From the NCBI GenBank assembly GCA_015039365.1, contig WION01000352.1, positions 1 to 55,101 of the forward strand: a DNA stretch of 55,101 nucleotides, written 5' to 3'. A program made the position numbers and the translations under genes. Origin of the DNA: Amanita rubescens. Lineage: Eukaryota > Basidiomycota > Agaricomycetes > Agaricales > Amanitaceae. Of this stretch, positions 1 through 11,890 are shown piece after piece. The number at the start of each line of letters is the position of its first letter. Positions within the stretch are counted from its first letter, which is position 1. The notes under the pieces are model-generated. The model was not told the DNA's origin. It made no database searches and saw nothing but the letters and a program-made list of their open reading frames with translations.

Positions 1-1480
1 CCGAACTAATGTAATCCTTGCAGGTCTTATAGGGTAAGCTTTTTCCAGCATCGGGGTAATGTTAAAATTGATCCTCGGACAGTTGCAAATGACAATGATG
101 GTGCGTACAGCCTAAAACAATCACCTGAAATTTATGGTTCACATTTCGCATCCATAGCTTATTATTATCGCGTCGGTGCAGAGGTATGTTTCTGGTTTTC
201 TCTATATACTCTAGAAGGCCACTAATCTTTTTCCCGTTAGCCCTTTACACCTGGCGCATCTGGATCCGTGGGTTTCAAACACGTAGTATACACGGTTACA
301 TTGACGACTGCTTCTAGTCAGCCGACAGAAAAATCGCCATTGGCCATGGATCATGGTACAATATTTTCCCTCTTTTGCTGACCCGACTAATGACACGTGC
401 GGTAGACTTGTATTCTCATGAGTGTATATGGCAAGTGATCTTATTTGACGGGTATTTGCCATTCTAATCTTCGTGTGTAGCCGCTGTGATCAGTATGTTC
501 AGCTTGTATCAATTCTTTATATCGAGACCTCACCGCACGCAGTCCTCATGTTTCAGACGTAAGTGGATTGTCCCGCAGCTCTAGTACAACATCCTACTGA
601 CGTTCTTACCAACCAGGTATACTATCGTTAAATTTTCAGATTATACTCATGCTCATGTACGTCTTTCGTTGAGTCGTACAACTGCGCTTCACGATATCGC
701 TCATAAGTGGTCGGTTTATCTTGCTTTTTCGATGGGTTCATTCGGCGACATCATGCTTACCGTTGGAATTTGCTATCTCCTCTATGTTGGAAGGATGGGG
801 TCTGCGGAGTGAGTAGGTCCCTTGATTCCATAACATCCTACAATGATTTGCATTAAAGGACGAGGTCCATGGTGGGGATCGTAGTTCGTTATGTTATTGT
901 CTCCGGAATGTTGACCAGGTACGCTACGCATCCGGTTATTTTGTTCCGAGTCCGTTCTCCAATTCTGGCTTATTAGCATGGGTGCAATCGCTGGGCTTGT
1001 TACGGTGGGTTTTGTTTAAATTTGGCCATTGTCTTGCGAACTTATCCGTTGATAGTTTTGCATCATGCCAAACAGTTCTGTTCCCTTCGGAATTGTACTC
1101 GTGTTAACGAAAGGTGGAGCCGTTCTATTTTTTGAGTTGTGCATATAACTCAATAGTTTTCCAGTGTATATTAACAGTTTTCTCGCATTGTCAGTACCAC
1201 TATTATTTCGTCACGGCCGAGCTCACCCAGTCCCATAGACTGAATGCGAGGAAGAGTATACGAAATTCAATGGCAGTGAGTATATCCCATCACGTAAATA
1301 GGATTGCGTGGACTTATTCGAAAACAGAATACGCTGCAAATAAGTGATATTGATGGGAGGGTTCAAGGTGCAGAGATCGACAGTCGAGCGTGTACCGAAG
1401 AAACAGCTCGATTTCGTGCCGCACAAGACAAAGTGGGTGGAGGTGTTTTTCAACAAGATCCTGCTGTATACCCACTGTGA
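1..1480 (+). CDS. DUF6534-type multi-pass membrane protein, copy A (5' partial)
   Basis: This is the 3' two thirds of a gene whose first exons lie before the window. From base 24 the exons follow the other array members: a 10-nt exon (24-33), then short exons giving LQMTMM, LIIIASVQR and LSRQKNRHWPW, then a long exon with GDIMLTVGICYLLY, then RTRSMVGIVVRYV, then MPNSSVPFG, VYINSFLA and LNARKSIRNS. The C-terminal tail ends at a TGA near 1480. The family is a multi-pass membrane protein family expanded in Agaricomycetes with no known function. The exon at 241-267 is 27 nt, where its paralogs have 26, so the frame breaks there unless the acceptor is shifted. One intron (from 431) starts with GCAAGT, a GC-AG donor. 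Family membership is sure; whether this copy is functional is not. Confidence 0.75.
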
Positions 1481-2541
1481 AAGCAAAGCAGTTCATTTTT
1501 GGAGGCTTTGGGATCGTACAGGGGCGCAGACTGATTCGCCTTAAGTTCGAAGGGGGTGAGATCGGCACTTAACCTCGAGTTGTGCAATCGCAGCTATTCA
1601 TGTGCCCGGCAGGGTCCCACAATCTCAGGAAGTAGATCTGGCTGACGAATTAAGGCCTAGCGCGCGAGCGACATCACTTGATTGCTTCCGAAATATTTTT
1701 GAAAGTACATAGGACAAGCTTCGCACTTACGGCACGGGGTCCTGACGACCACGGCCACGACGTTCTATCTTATAAAGATTCTTGTTCAAATCTCTTCCTC
1801 TGGCGAATATTTTTATTAGCACGTGAACACCTTTTTCACGTTCACGAAGCCGACCCCATGCTTTTGCTCTTATGCAGGCCTAGTCCCCGATTAATGTGTT
1901 AGAAGCATAATAATAGTATGAGATCTGCAATTCACACATGAAAGTTAAATTTAGAGCTATCACCTAAATACAAGTCTACGAGTATCGAAGCTTTTGGTGC
2001 TCTTCCGAGGGGTGAGCCCGAGTGTGACGCACTCGGATAAAGGGGAAAAACATTAGGCAAAGTTGATATTTATCTGTTAGGGAAGTGACAGTAAGAAAGT
2101 TTGACGTTGTATCGTAGTTATGTACTGCTAACGCAAAGGTGATATGTATGTTGAGAGATAATGCGGGTGGGCGAAGCCCCCGGGAGGGACTCCCGGCCCG
2201 AAACGCTGGGGGTCGGCAAGGCGAGCTGTGAGGGCGGGCGGGCGCCGAACTGGTCAGCCTTGCGATTCTCCGGCAGCGCGTCGGACTAAGAAGAGGGGAA
2301 GGAAGGGTTGGTGGCTTTCTTTGCCTTCCTTAGTTCGAACCAGAGAGAGGGAGAGGTGGGCGGGTGCGAAAAAGAAAACGGGAGGCTGCTGCGAAGTGAC
2401 CGAGCTGCTCTGACTGCGAGGTGGCTGGGAGAGAAAAAGGTGATGGCACAGCCACCTCGCCTTCTCACCCGTAGACTACATTCTACGCTCGCCTCATGCC
2501 TCGGCTCGCTTAGAACTACCAACATTTACAAACGGCGATGC
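1481..2541. other. Intergenic, copy A to NLR 3' end
   Basis: No supported gene. The stretch holds a small perfect hairpin (CCGAGTG-TGACG-CACTCGG, 2018-2036) and a strongly GC-rich block at about 2160-2290. The open frames here have no recognisable motif. Confidence 0.5.
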
Positions 2542-5500
2542 TTAGCTAGGTATGTAACAACGAGCCCAATCACGACCAATCTTGCAATCTTGGAAGTTAA
2601 TCAAGGCAGACCCTTGGCGGGAAATGGTGATGATGCTATATGGATAAGCCATCTCTGGCACCCACATGAGCGGATAACCACCAAGGACCGAATAGATCCA
2701 GCCTGTTTTGGTATCATTAATCCAAGCGGGGTAAGTACGACCCACAATGTACAACTGTGCAGATTCTTCCTCTAAGGTAATGGGGGTGCTATCGGTTGTT
2801 GGGGAGGTAATGGAATTGACTGAATGTGTGCGAAAATTAGGCACCACAGTCTCAGCCTCAGTTGAGGCATCCCACACCCGCACAGAGCCGTCTTTTGAGC
2901 CGGAGACGATGCGCGCGCCGTCAGCGGAGAAAGCTACGGAACAGATGCTATAGGTGTGACCATTGAGCACCTTCAGCTGAGCCCCAGTCGAGGCATTCCA
3001 CACTCGCACAGACTTGTCAAGTGAGCCGGAGACAATGCGTGTGCTGTCAGCAGAGAAGGCGATTGAAAATACGACATTTGTGTGACCATTGAGCACCTTC
3101 AGCGTAGCTCCAGTCGAGGCATCCCACACCCGCACGGACTTGTCGTCTGAGCCGGAGGCGATGCGTGTGCCATCAGAAGAGAAGGCGACGGATTTCACGG
3201 TCCTAGTGTGGCCATTGAACACCTTCAGCAAAGCCCCAGTCGAGGCATCCCGCACCCGTACTGAGTTATCGTGTGAGCCAGATACAATGCGTGTGCCGTC
3301 AGCGGAGAAGGCGATGGAATAGATGGCCACAGCCGGACCAGTCGAATCATCCCACACCCACACAGACAAGTCATATGAGCCAGAGACAATGCGCGTGCCG
3401 TCAGCAGAGAAGGAGGCGGAACTGACCCAGTGTGTGTGGCCATTGAGCGCCTTCAGCGAGCCTGCCCCAGCTGCCGAAGCATCCCATGGCACCCGCACAG
3501 ACCTGTCGTCTGAGCCGGGGACAATGCGTGTGTCATCAGCGCAGAAGGCCACGGAACAGATGTTACGGGTGTGGCCATTGAGCACCTTTAGCTCAGCCCC
3601 AGTCGAGGCATCCCACACCCGCACAGACTTGTCGAATGAGCCAGAGACGATGCGTGTGCCGTCAGCAGAGAACGCGACCGAATAGACATCCTCTGTGTGG
3701 CCATTGAGCACTTCCAGCTCCCCAGTCGAGGCATCCCATACCCGCACAGATTTGTCGGATGAACCGGAGATGATGCGTGTGCCATCAGCAGAGAAGGCGA
3801 CAGAATGGACAGTGTTGGTGTGGCCATTGAGCACTCTGAGCTCGGCCCCGGTCGAGGCATCCCACACCCGCACTGAGTTGTCATACGAGCCAGAGACGAT
3901 GCGCGTGCCGTCAGCGGAGAAGGCGACGGAAGTGACGGTCTCGGTGTGGCCATGGAGCACCTTCAGTTCAGCCCCAGTCGAGGCATCCCACACCCGCACT
4001 GAGTTGTCGTGTGAGCCGGAGACGATGCGCGTGCCGTCAGCTGAGAAGCCTACAGAACAGATGCTACGTGTATGACCATCGAGCACCTTCAGCTCAACCC
4101 CAGTCAAGGCATCCCACACTCGCACAAAACAGTCTTCTGAGCCGGAGATGATGCGTGTGCCATCAGCAGAGGAGGCGACGGAATAGATGGTCTCGGTGTG
4201 GCCCTTGAACACCTTCAGCATAGCCCCAGTCGAGGCATCCCACACCCGCACAGACTTGTCGAATGAACCGGAGATAATGCGTGCCGTGCCGTCAGCAGAG
4301 AAGGCAACGGAATAGATGGTCGCTGTGTGGCCATTGAGCACCTTCAGCTGAGCCCCGGTCGAGGCATCCCACACCCGCACAGACTTGTCGTATGAGCCAG
4401 AGGCAATGCGCATCCCGTCAGCAGAGAAGGCGACGGATTTGATGCCTTTGGTGTGGCCATTGAGCACCTTCAGCTCGGCCCCAGTCGAGGCGTCCCACAC
4501 CCGTACAGACCCATCATCTGAGCCGGAGACGATGCGCATACCATCAGCAGAGAAGGCGACAGATTGATTGGCACTTCCGGTTTGTATAACCATCAGTGGC
4601 ATATAACTCGCCTTCCTATGAGCGAAGGAAGGGATGCGAGGGAACTGCTCTTTCCATCGTTGAGAGAGAGCGGACCCAGTTGACCAGGTTGCCAACGCTG
4701 AGATGTACAAGTGCGGTGTAGACAGAGCCGGTGGATTTGCAGTGAAATAGGTAGTGAAATTGGCCGCTTCAGTAATGTTAGCGGCAAGCTCGGATCGCCT
4801 GCTCGCGTTCTGACTGACCAGCGTTAGAAACTGTGCATCCGAAGTGATAATATTCTGACCTTCAAGACCCACCTGCGCGCAGATTGAAGCATTGTGGTAC
4901 ACTGACCGCTGGATCCAAGCAGGTTCATGGTTTCGATCCAGAAGAGAATGCGGATACGCAGAAAGTCTGTGATACAATCGCCGAGATCCTTGTGATCGAC
5001 CTTCGCTTCATCGGTCAGGGCCAAATGATGAGCCCAGTGCCGAGAGGCGTACCTCAGGAAGGCTTCGATATTGTTGTCGACCCGCTGTGTCAGCTTTGGG
5101 TCCTCAGCATCAAGTACAAACGACGATGGCAGGTCACCGATATTGAAACGCAGCGATGTCATAACATTGAAGCAACATTGTGTGAGAAGAGCATGGTGGT
5201 GGGCCTTGCTCGACATGGAAATCTGACGACCGTCGAGTTCGAATTGTGTCTGACCGAAGATGAAGTCGGGAAATGAAGCGTGGTACCAAAGGACCTGGTC
5301 ATTTTTGCAATAGAGAACTGCGTAAAGTTTGTCCAAGACAGCGCTCGCAGTTTTATCAGATTCCGAGAGGAGGGCAGCAGCCAGGGATGTCGATGTGCGT
5401 TCAAATGTACAGAGGAAGGTGTAGAGGATACGCAGACGAGAGTCAACGAGGTCGTCGTCAAAGCCGCAAAAGGCGTCACGCAGGATCTGCTGGTATAGCT

Positions 5501-7664
5501 CGTCAATGAGTAATGGTCGCCGTGCACCGCTCGCTGAAAGTGATTGCCGGACATGCAGCTTGCTCAGTAGTTTGCACTGCTCATCTAATGTGACCGATGG
5601 ATCTGGTGTCAAATACCTCGCGATAGTTGCGGCGGAAATAAAAAGACCGTCAGACAGCTGTGCCACGGTCTTTAGCTCTGGCCTGCCCGCGAAATTCGGA
5701 AGCTTGACATGCAGGTACTTGGTGATGTCTGATCCTACATGCTCATTCGGCACATCTTGCAGGCGACAGACGGCGTTGGACGGGAAAGACTTGCAGAGTT
5801 CGACGACACGAGGGTCTGGTCGGCTTGTGACAAGAAACTTGAGTCCTCGTAGGTGACGTCGGCTGATTGTCTTGAGTATGTCTTGAAGAAACATGGATCC
5901 TCCAGCGGCCTCGATCTCGTCCAATGCATCAACGATGATGAGGTAAGGTGGGAGCTCCGCATGACGTTCAGACTTCTGCCATGGACCAACGAGGAGGTCT
6001 TCCATCTGCTCGGTCAACTTGTCGACCGAATCGAACTTGTCCCATTCACTCAAAACGTGGGCGTACGATCTGGACTTTCGAGCGAGCTGGTATACAAGGG
6101 TGGGAATGATACGGATTTGTCGTCTTGTCTCTTCAAATTGGCGGGAGCAAAAAAAGTTGCCGCCCAAGACGGTGTGTCGTCCAGTATATTCTTCCTTCTC
6201 TAACCTGTCGAAGTATTGGGCGATGGTATATGCGATGGTCGTCTTGCCGGAGCCAGCTTGGCCGGTCAGCCAGAAGACAGGCGGGCTATTCGCCGAGTCG
6301 GCCCATGTGATTATATCCTTTAGAATCTGCTCGCGCGTGTCTTTCGTGCATGGTTCACGGGTCACTGTCGCCCCGGCCCCCAAGTCAGCGTTGTAGATTG
6401 CCTTCCGAGCACGAATACGGTCAAGCTGCATTATCTGATGGAGATCAGTGCTTGTCCTAGCAGAAGATTTTGATATTTACCGTGATTTCAGAGAGTATAA
6501 CATTGACCTGTCTCTCGATGGCCCAGGTGATGTCCAGCTGGATGCGATGGATAAGCTAGTTGGTAATCTGATAGGAGGTTATGTTCACCTGGAAAGTCTT
6601 CGTAGCTTCATCAATCCGTTCAAATATGTCCTCTATGTCCTTCCTGTCCGCTACGTTCTCCAGTATTCGTACAAGCGTCGATTTCGACGCCATTTGCTCT
6701 AACCTGCGGATTTCATGCCGCAGGACCCTGCAAGCACATTGGTTATTGTCTCTGATTTTGGTAAGCGGATGGCTTACCCAGCGAAGGCCTTCATTCGTGG
6801 CTTTGCAGAGTCGGGGATACCTTCGTCCACTACCTGATCCACGACGAGGAGTCTTTCGGCAACCTGAACGACGAGTTTTTCGATAGCACCCTTGTTGTCT
6901 TTAACCGTCTGAAGCAGGGAATCAGTAAGTTTGTCGTCCACTGAGACTAACAATGTACATTTTTTATGTCGATTATGGCATTAACGGCGGCAACAGGGGC
7001 CTTTGCCAGAGTTCCACCAAGACATCCCTCGACCTTCTTGAGCAACATTTCCATACCAGTCCAAGCGACTGCGAGTATATCTTTGGCTGTCCCCGCCGAA
7101 GGTGCATCGGGAAGAGTTGAAGATCTGCTTCTTGAGGTATCGGGTGTGGGAGAGAGGGGTGTTGAACTACATGGGGTAGGATTACATAGGGTATGAGTCG
7201 AAGTAGGGCTGGTTTCGCCGTCGTACCCTTTGAGACGTGTCCGAGGTCAATACGCTCAGACGCAAAGATTCGGCATATTGTAATCTTACCTTGACCCACG
7301 GTGGAACCCCACATATCTGGAACACATGATGCGGACTTGAAGGGGGTGGTAGAGTCTGGATGGTGGGGAGTCTGTTAGATGTGTGAGGTAGGAGTACGGC
7401 CCACATACCCTGATGCGAGGTAGCATTACTACCTGGAGGGAGCTTGAGTCGTCGTGAAGCTGTCGGCTCTGGACTTCCTGCGTCTTTTCCTGGAACAATA
7501 TCGTGCGTGCCAGAAACCCGCGTGGAATTTAGCTGGCCAGAAGAGGCGTCGTCTGATTTGGGTCGCTTAATCTGATCTATCCGATCTCGAAAGAGATTTA
7601 CTATGCTTCCGCTTTTCTTCGATTTCTTTGCTGAAGTGGACCGGGATCCGTCACGGTCGTCCAT
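2542..7664 (-). CDS. NLR-type STAND protein: helical N-terminus, NACHT, 14 WD40 repeats
   Basis: Large fungal NLR-like STAND ATPase of about 1,500 residues, read on the - strand. Exon 1 (7664-7409) encodes a basic, Ser-rich start (MDDRDGSRST). Exons near 7165-6955, 6930-6600 and 6540-6478 encode the helical N-terminus typical of Agaricomycete NLRs (ILAVAWTGMEMLLKKVEG, then LDITWAIERQVN). The exon from 6431 carries NACHT: Walker A GQAGSGKTT at 6263-6237, Walker B LIIVDALDEIE near 5940, and VTSRPDPRVVEL as sensor I. A 50-bp intron (4859-4810) joins WVLK to NASRRSELAANITEAANF, matching the usual continuity of the family. Fourteen WD40 units follow, then a C-terminal cap ending at 2542. Such proteins are thought to bind ligands through the WD40 domain and oligomerise through NACHT in non-self recognition. 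Splicing between 7409 and 7165 is not resolved. Confidence 0.88.
2840..4590 (-). repeat. WD40-encoding tandem repeat, 14 units of about 126 bp
   Basis: Fourteen consecutive units with the core SVAFSADGTRIVSGS, then SVRVWDASTGAELKVLNGHT, are almost identical in protein and DNA. Differences cluster at a few positions, such as the residue pair after SGS and the residues after NGHT. Unit 10 is shortened (it lacks the strand ending in GHT), and unit 9 carries a small insertion (VPWDASAAGAG). This is the pattern of WD40 arrays that are homogenised and reshuffled by recombination. Confidence 0.9.
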
Positions 7665-9258
7665 ACTATTACTAGCAAACCGGTGATTTCGACCTTTTCT
7701 GCTCCACGTCGCTTCGCTAAACACCGCTTTGCCTGCTCAAGCGCTCAACGGCGAATGCCAAGTTACCGTGGGAGCGACCCAAGTCGCAGTTTCCGGATGC
7801 GACTGAAAGTTTGAGCCCGAGGCAGTGGCGGACAGCGATCAGAGCCAAAAGCGCAGAAGATGGTGTGAGTCCGTGATGACAAGAAGCGCGGCCCTGAGAT
7901 ACCATCAGTCCCTCCACGTTTCGTCATTTCACGAGTAAGAAACTTTTCCCCAACCCCAGTTATACAATGTTTTGATGTGGGCGTAGTTTCGGCCGGGACA
8001 GGCTCTGAAGAGTGGCCGTTCTCCCTTCGCCGAACGGCGTTGCACGACGAGAGACTACGAAACGTTATGTCGCCTCAGGAAAAGATGCCAGTGGGCGCTA
8101 TGATTATAACTCGGAATGAGTCACCTTTCCACCACTAGCAACCCCTCCATCCGCGCTTCCCGTTATTCTTTGCATCTTCACACCCAGTTCATACCCACTT
8201 GGCGGTGCGACGTAATGGAGATGGAGAGGACTGAGACGAGGATAGACGGATTCGGACTCGCTAGCGCCGCCTCTTGAAGTCGCAACTTTCAAAACCTCGG
8301 GCTCTCCCCGCAACCCGCGGTACAACGTACAAAGCCTGACGGTGCGCTGATAGTAGCACGACTCGGATGTCGACATCTAAACTTGCAATGCCGCTGGTTG
8401 TGGCCGTCGCCGGACCGTTCGGAAGAATACGGCGGCGAATGCCGAAACTCGCATGGCCTTGCCAGTTGACGCATTGACGGCGTGCCGAGGAAATGTAGCG
8501 CCCATACCACAAATATTAACTTTCGATATCATCAATGCGTAGTTTGTTATCTGCTTAGTATTTATTACTAGGTACGATACGACCAACGTACGTCTTAACT
8601 TAGAATTCCCAATCTGACAACTCCAGATAACTTGTGTTTTGACGACCTGCTCTATCTTTCAAGCCAGCGTCGTCAGTGTGCTTCAACAGGAGAAGTCTTT
8701 TGGCGAAATGGAGAATATAAATTATACGTGTAGGTGGATCGTTAAAGCGGCGAAGCAATAACTCCGAGTGTGGTAACTCCGAATCAAGTTGGTGACGGCG
8801 AGAGCAAACATGCGACAACATCGTACTTCCCACCATACCTGTAGTTGCTCATCGACATCCTCTGCCAACCAAGCCAGATAAACTGTTGGCTACGAAATCA
8901 TGCTTTGTGCTCACCTAGGACTAGTGGATGCTGTATCCGAGTCGGAGAGGCTACAAATGCCGTAAAAGTAGGCATGTGGATGCTTCTAAAATGGACATTT
9001 ACTCTCGTAAGCCCTTCGTTTGCTATTTATGAAACCTTAATGCTATCGGAGTATGCGGACATCCGACAACCGCTGTCTAGATGGGCGGCGTCCCAAAATG
9101 GTTCATTCCCTGAGGTCTCGGTGTAGAAATCCCCAAGATCTGATGCTAATTAGGATCTGTCTGTTGTCCACGCACCGAAGTTTAAGGCTGCGCCAACTTC
9201 TACTCTCCTTGTACTTTAAGACTTGAGAACGACGTAGGCCCTGTTTATTATCCTGGAA
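7665..9258. other. Intergenic, NLR 5' end to copy B
   Basis: No supported gene. Overlapping open frames at 8104-8510 on the - strand lie in a GC-rich stretch and show no domain or splice pattern. The region should contain the promoters of the divergent NLR gene and copy B. Confidence 0.4.
9181..9195 (+). promoter_or_regulatory. Shared upstream motif TTTAAGGCTGCGCC (copy B)
   Basis: The motif lies about 65-78 bp before the copy B start codon. Close versions occur at the same distance before copy C (CCTTAAGGCGCGGCC, 11823-11837) and copy E (CCTTAAGGCTGCGCC, 19113-19127), and a weaker one before H (TTTTAACGGCGTCT). It could be a regulatory site or simple leftover homology from duplication. Confidence 0.4.
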
Positions 9259-11202
9259 ATGGCGACGACGCTCCCTCCCTCTCCCTCAATGCCGAACTTG
9301 AGATCGACCATAGGCGCCATATTGCTAGGAGTAATTGGAGCGGCTATGTACGTCTCGACTTTTATCTATACAAGTCCGTGCTTATAGATTATCACCATAG
9401 GCTCTACGGCGCCACGAACGTCCAGGTATACTTCTACTATAGGAAATATCCGAAGGATCGAATAATACTACGGTGTATCGTCCCCTTTCTGTGGTACGTA
9501 CGTTCTTGGGATGAAGAGCCAGCGTTTAAAAAAGTGCGATAGGGCGATGGACACGCTTCATATGGCATTCACAATTCATGAGCTGTGGCATTACCTTATC
9601 GAGTCGTTCGGAAATGATCAAGCTCTCCTTCCTATTACTTGGTGCGTGCCACTCTAGATCGTCTGTTCCGAGTAACATAACTTTTACATGCTGATAGGTC
9701 GCACAAGGTGAGCGTATCGAAAGCTCGAAAAGTAGCAATCTCAATCCGTGGCGTTAGTTACAGCAATTGTTTAATGCACGTTCCGTCCTTTCTATTCTAC
9801 AAATTATATTCATACGAAATATCTAGGTCATTATCGTTCTTACGGTCCAAACGTACGTCGGTAATCACCGTTGAAGAATCTATGTTCTTATCTCTTTCTA
9901 GTTTATATACTTGGCGTGTTTGGAAACGTGAGTGCTTAAAATCTCCTTATCCACTCCAGTTATGTACGGATGTTCTCATTCTCAGTTAGCGAGCTTCAAA
10001 ATCGGATCTGGCCTTGGTTCCTCGTACGTTCTACGATTGAATGCCTATCTCTAGCACGCTGATGGTCCGGATGGTAGATCATAATTCTCATGGTTGGATA
10101 CGGTAAGCCTCCCTGTTCTACGAAATTTCTCTCCCTGATTTTTTTTTTCATTTAGCCTCTGGAATCAGTACGTTCAATGATATCAATCCCTCGTATACGT
10201 GCCAACAGTCGTTCGCTCAATCTAGTCCTCATGATAAAGACGTAAGCATGGAGTCCGAAATGACTACTTTAATTATAACATTTTTCAATAGATATGAACT
10301 TCATTCTTTTTTAGATGCGAAGAAGATCCGCGTACGCGTTCATCATTTGTTTAGGGAAAGCGTCTAACCGCTCGATTAATAGTGGGAAATTATCTTCGCG
10401 TTTGGGATGTCTACATTCAACGATTTTGCGCTTGCTGCGGGGATTTGTCATCTACTTTACCTCTCGGCGACGACAGTTGAAGAGTGAGCCTACCGGTTTA
10501 TGCATTTTTTTTGCAAATTTGACTCATTCTGTATCACAGGACGAAATTCATGGTGGGGATCCTCATGCGTTACGCACTCATTTCTGGAGCGTTGACCAGG
10601 TACACCATCCACTGATTTCAGCTCTTTTTCTGACCTGGGGATGTGTGTCCAGCATGTGCTCACTTACAGGCTTAATTATCGTAAGTCCCGATTTCGTTAT
10701 TCCTGCAGAGGTTGACTTGAATAGTTCTGCGCCATGCCGAACAATCTTATCTTCCTCGGTGTTACGTTCATAGTGACGAAATGTAAGGCTTGGTGTTCCC
10801 TCTTTTGTTCGGGAGAATGCTCAATGGTTTTTAGTATATATCAACAGTTATCTCGCGATGTTCGTCTTAATTCAGTTTTCTTCTATCCATACTCACGAGA
10901 CTATGCAGGCTGAACGCGAGAAACAGCATCCGAAGTCGTGGTTCGATTGTAAGCCCACCGCTCACGCCACATCACGCAGTTTAAACTTAAATAAAACATA
11001 GAGAACCACCCGGTCGAGCTTGGGGATCCGAATTTCGACGATTCTAGGAGGTACTCAGAACAGCGACGAATCTGCCATAGCAACGAGGGCCAAGAATCAT
11101 CGACAACAGGGTAATCAGCGAGGCGAGGTGAGCGGTCTTATTTTCCGCTGCGTTGTCGTATTTCGAAATGTTGACAGATGGGACAGGACCAACGCCAATT
11201 AA
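9259..11202 (+). CDS. DUF6534-type multi-pass membrane protein, copy B
   Basis: The ATG at 9259 opens MATTLPPSPS and is aligned with the starts of C, E and F. The first membrane segment (GAILLGVIGAAM) is interrupted by intron 1. Exon 2 gives YGATNVQVYFYYRKYPKD, exon 3 DTLHMAFTIHELWHYLIESF, then a 10-nt exon codes SHK. A run of short exons follows (LQQLFN; VIIVLTVQ; LYTWRVWK; NRIWPWFL; IIILMVGY; 12 nt; 16 nt). The long exon has NDFALAAGICHLLYLSA. It differs from D and E by an extra intron (GTGAGC near 10482) before TKFMVGILMRYALISGALT. MPNNLIFLG, YINSYLAM and LNARNSIRSRGSI close the membrane part. A hydrophilic tail ends at 11202. One intron (9776) has a GC donor. Every join keeps frame, so the gene looks intact. 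Role unknown; a plasma-membrane or endomembrane receptor-like protein is only a guess. Confidence 0.8.
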
Positions 11203-11890
11203 GGCCTGTAAGGGAAATGCCCCCCGGTATCGGTGAAGATGCGTGTTAGCGATCCAAATAAACAGAGAAGCTATTCACACATTACTCTGTACAAGGTTGT
11301 GATAAAGCATCGCATTCGATCGGAGGGCGTGGCTGATAGAGTACAGGCACGATGTGTCGCATAGTCAGACTCGTTGAACAAGCGACCACAATCGTACAAT
11401 GCCGATTTTCTGCTTGATTATGTTGGATCGGAAGGATACATGCCCCCGCAGGACTCCTGTTGGCCCGAGAGTTTGGTGTAACTGTTCCATGTTAGTTGAG
11501 GCGGGATATTCCAACATCGGAACTTGATCTACATAAGAGAGCGACGGAGGTCTTGGGTGAGCACGTGTTACCAAAGTGTGTGATTAACATCTGTTTGGCT
11601 TTAAATCAGACTTCGCCATAGTTTTTTCCCAAGTACGTGGATCCCACAAGACCATCGGGGCATCAGGATCACCGCATTCCGGCGGTCGGTTTAATCTTGG
11701 ATACGTCACTTCTCCGGGAAGGCTGTACAAAATCCAGAATATATTTGGAAGGACCGTTAAAGTTTATACTTTTAGCAACATCGCCATGCCTCTTGATACT
11801 CATCATGTTCCGATTCAGCGCGCCTTAAGGCGCGGCCTCTCCTTGCTTCGCAGCTCAGCACCTCCATAGGCCCTTGTTCATTCTTTCGAA
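11203..11890. other. Intergenic, copy B to copy C
   Basis: No gene seen. The only item noted is the CCTTAAGGCGCGGCC motif at 11823-11837, about 55-70 bp before the copy C start codon. Confidence 0.45.

Noticed and set aside
2018..2036. Perfect 7-bp hairpin as a terminator or structured RNA
   Set aside because: Fungal nuclear genes do not use such terminators, there is no adjoining gene end that needs it, and a 7-bp stem can arise by chance.
2308..4075. Long + strand open frames rich in SHTRTDLSSEPETMRVPSAEK
   Set aside because: They are antisense shadows of the WD40 repeats; regular repeats keep several frames open.
2850..4590. Regular 126-bp repeats that could suggest a CRISPR array or satellite
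   Set aside because: They are the codons of WD40 repeats in one open frame; unit length and content do not fit CRISPR.
8104..8512. Overlapping - strand open frames as a gene
   Set aside because: They lie in GC-rich DNA where stops are rare, lack motifs, and several frames are open at once.
9259..11202. DUF6534 genes as rhodopsin-like or pheromone (STE3) receptors
   Set aside because: No retinal-binding lysine motif or STE3-type motifs were seen; the WHYLIES, MPNN and LNAR signatures point to DUF6534.
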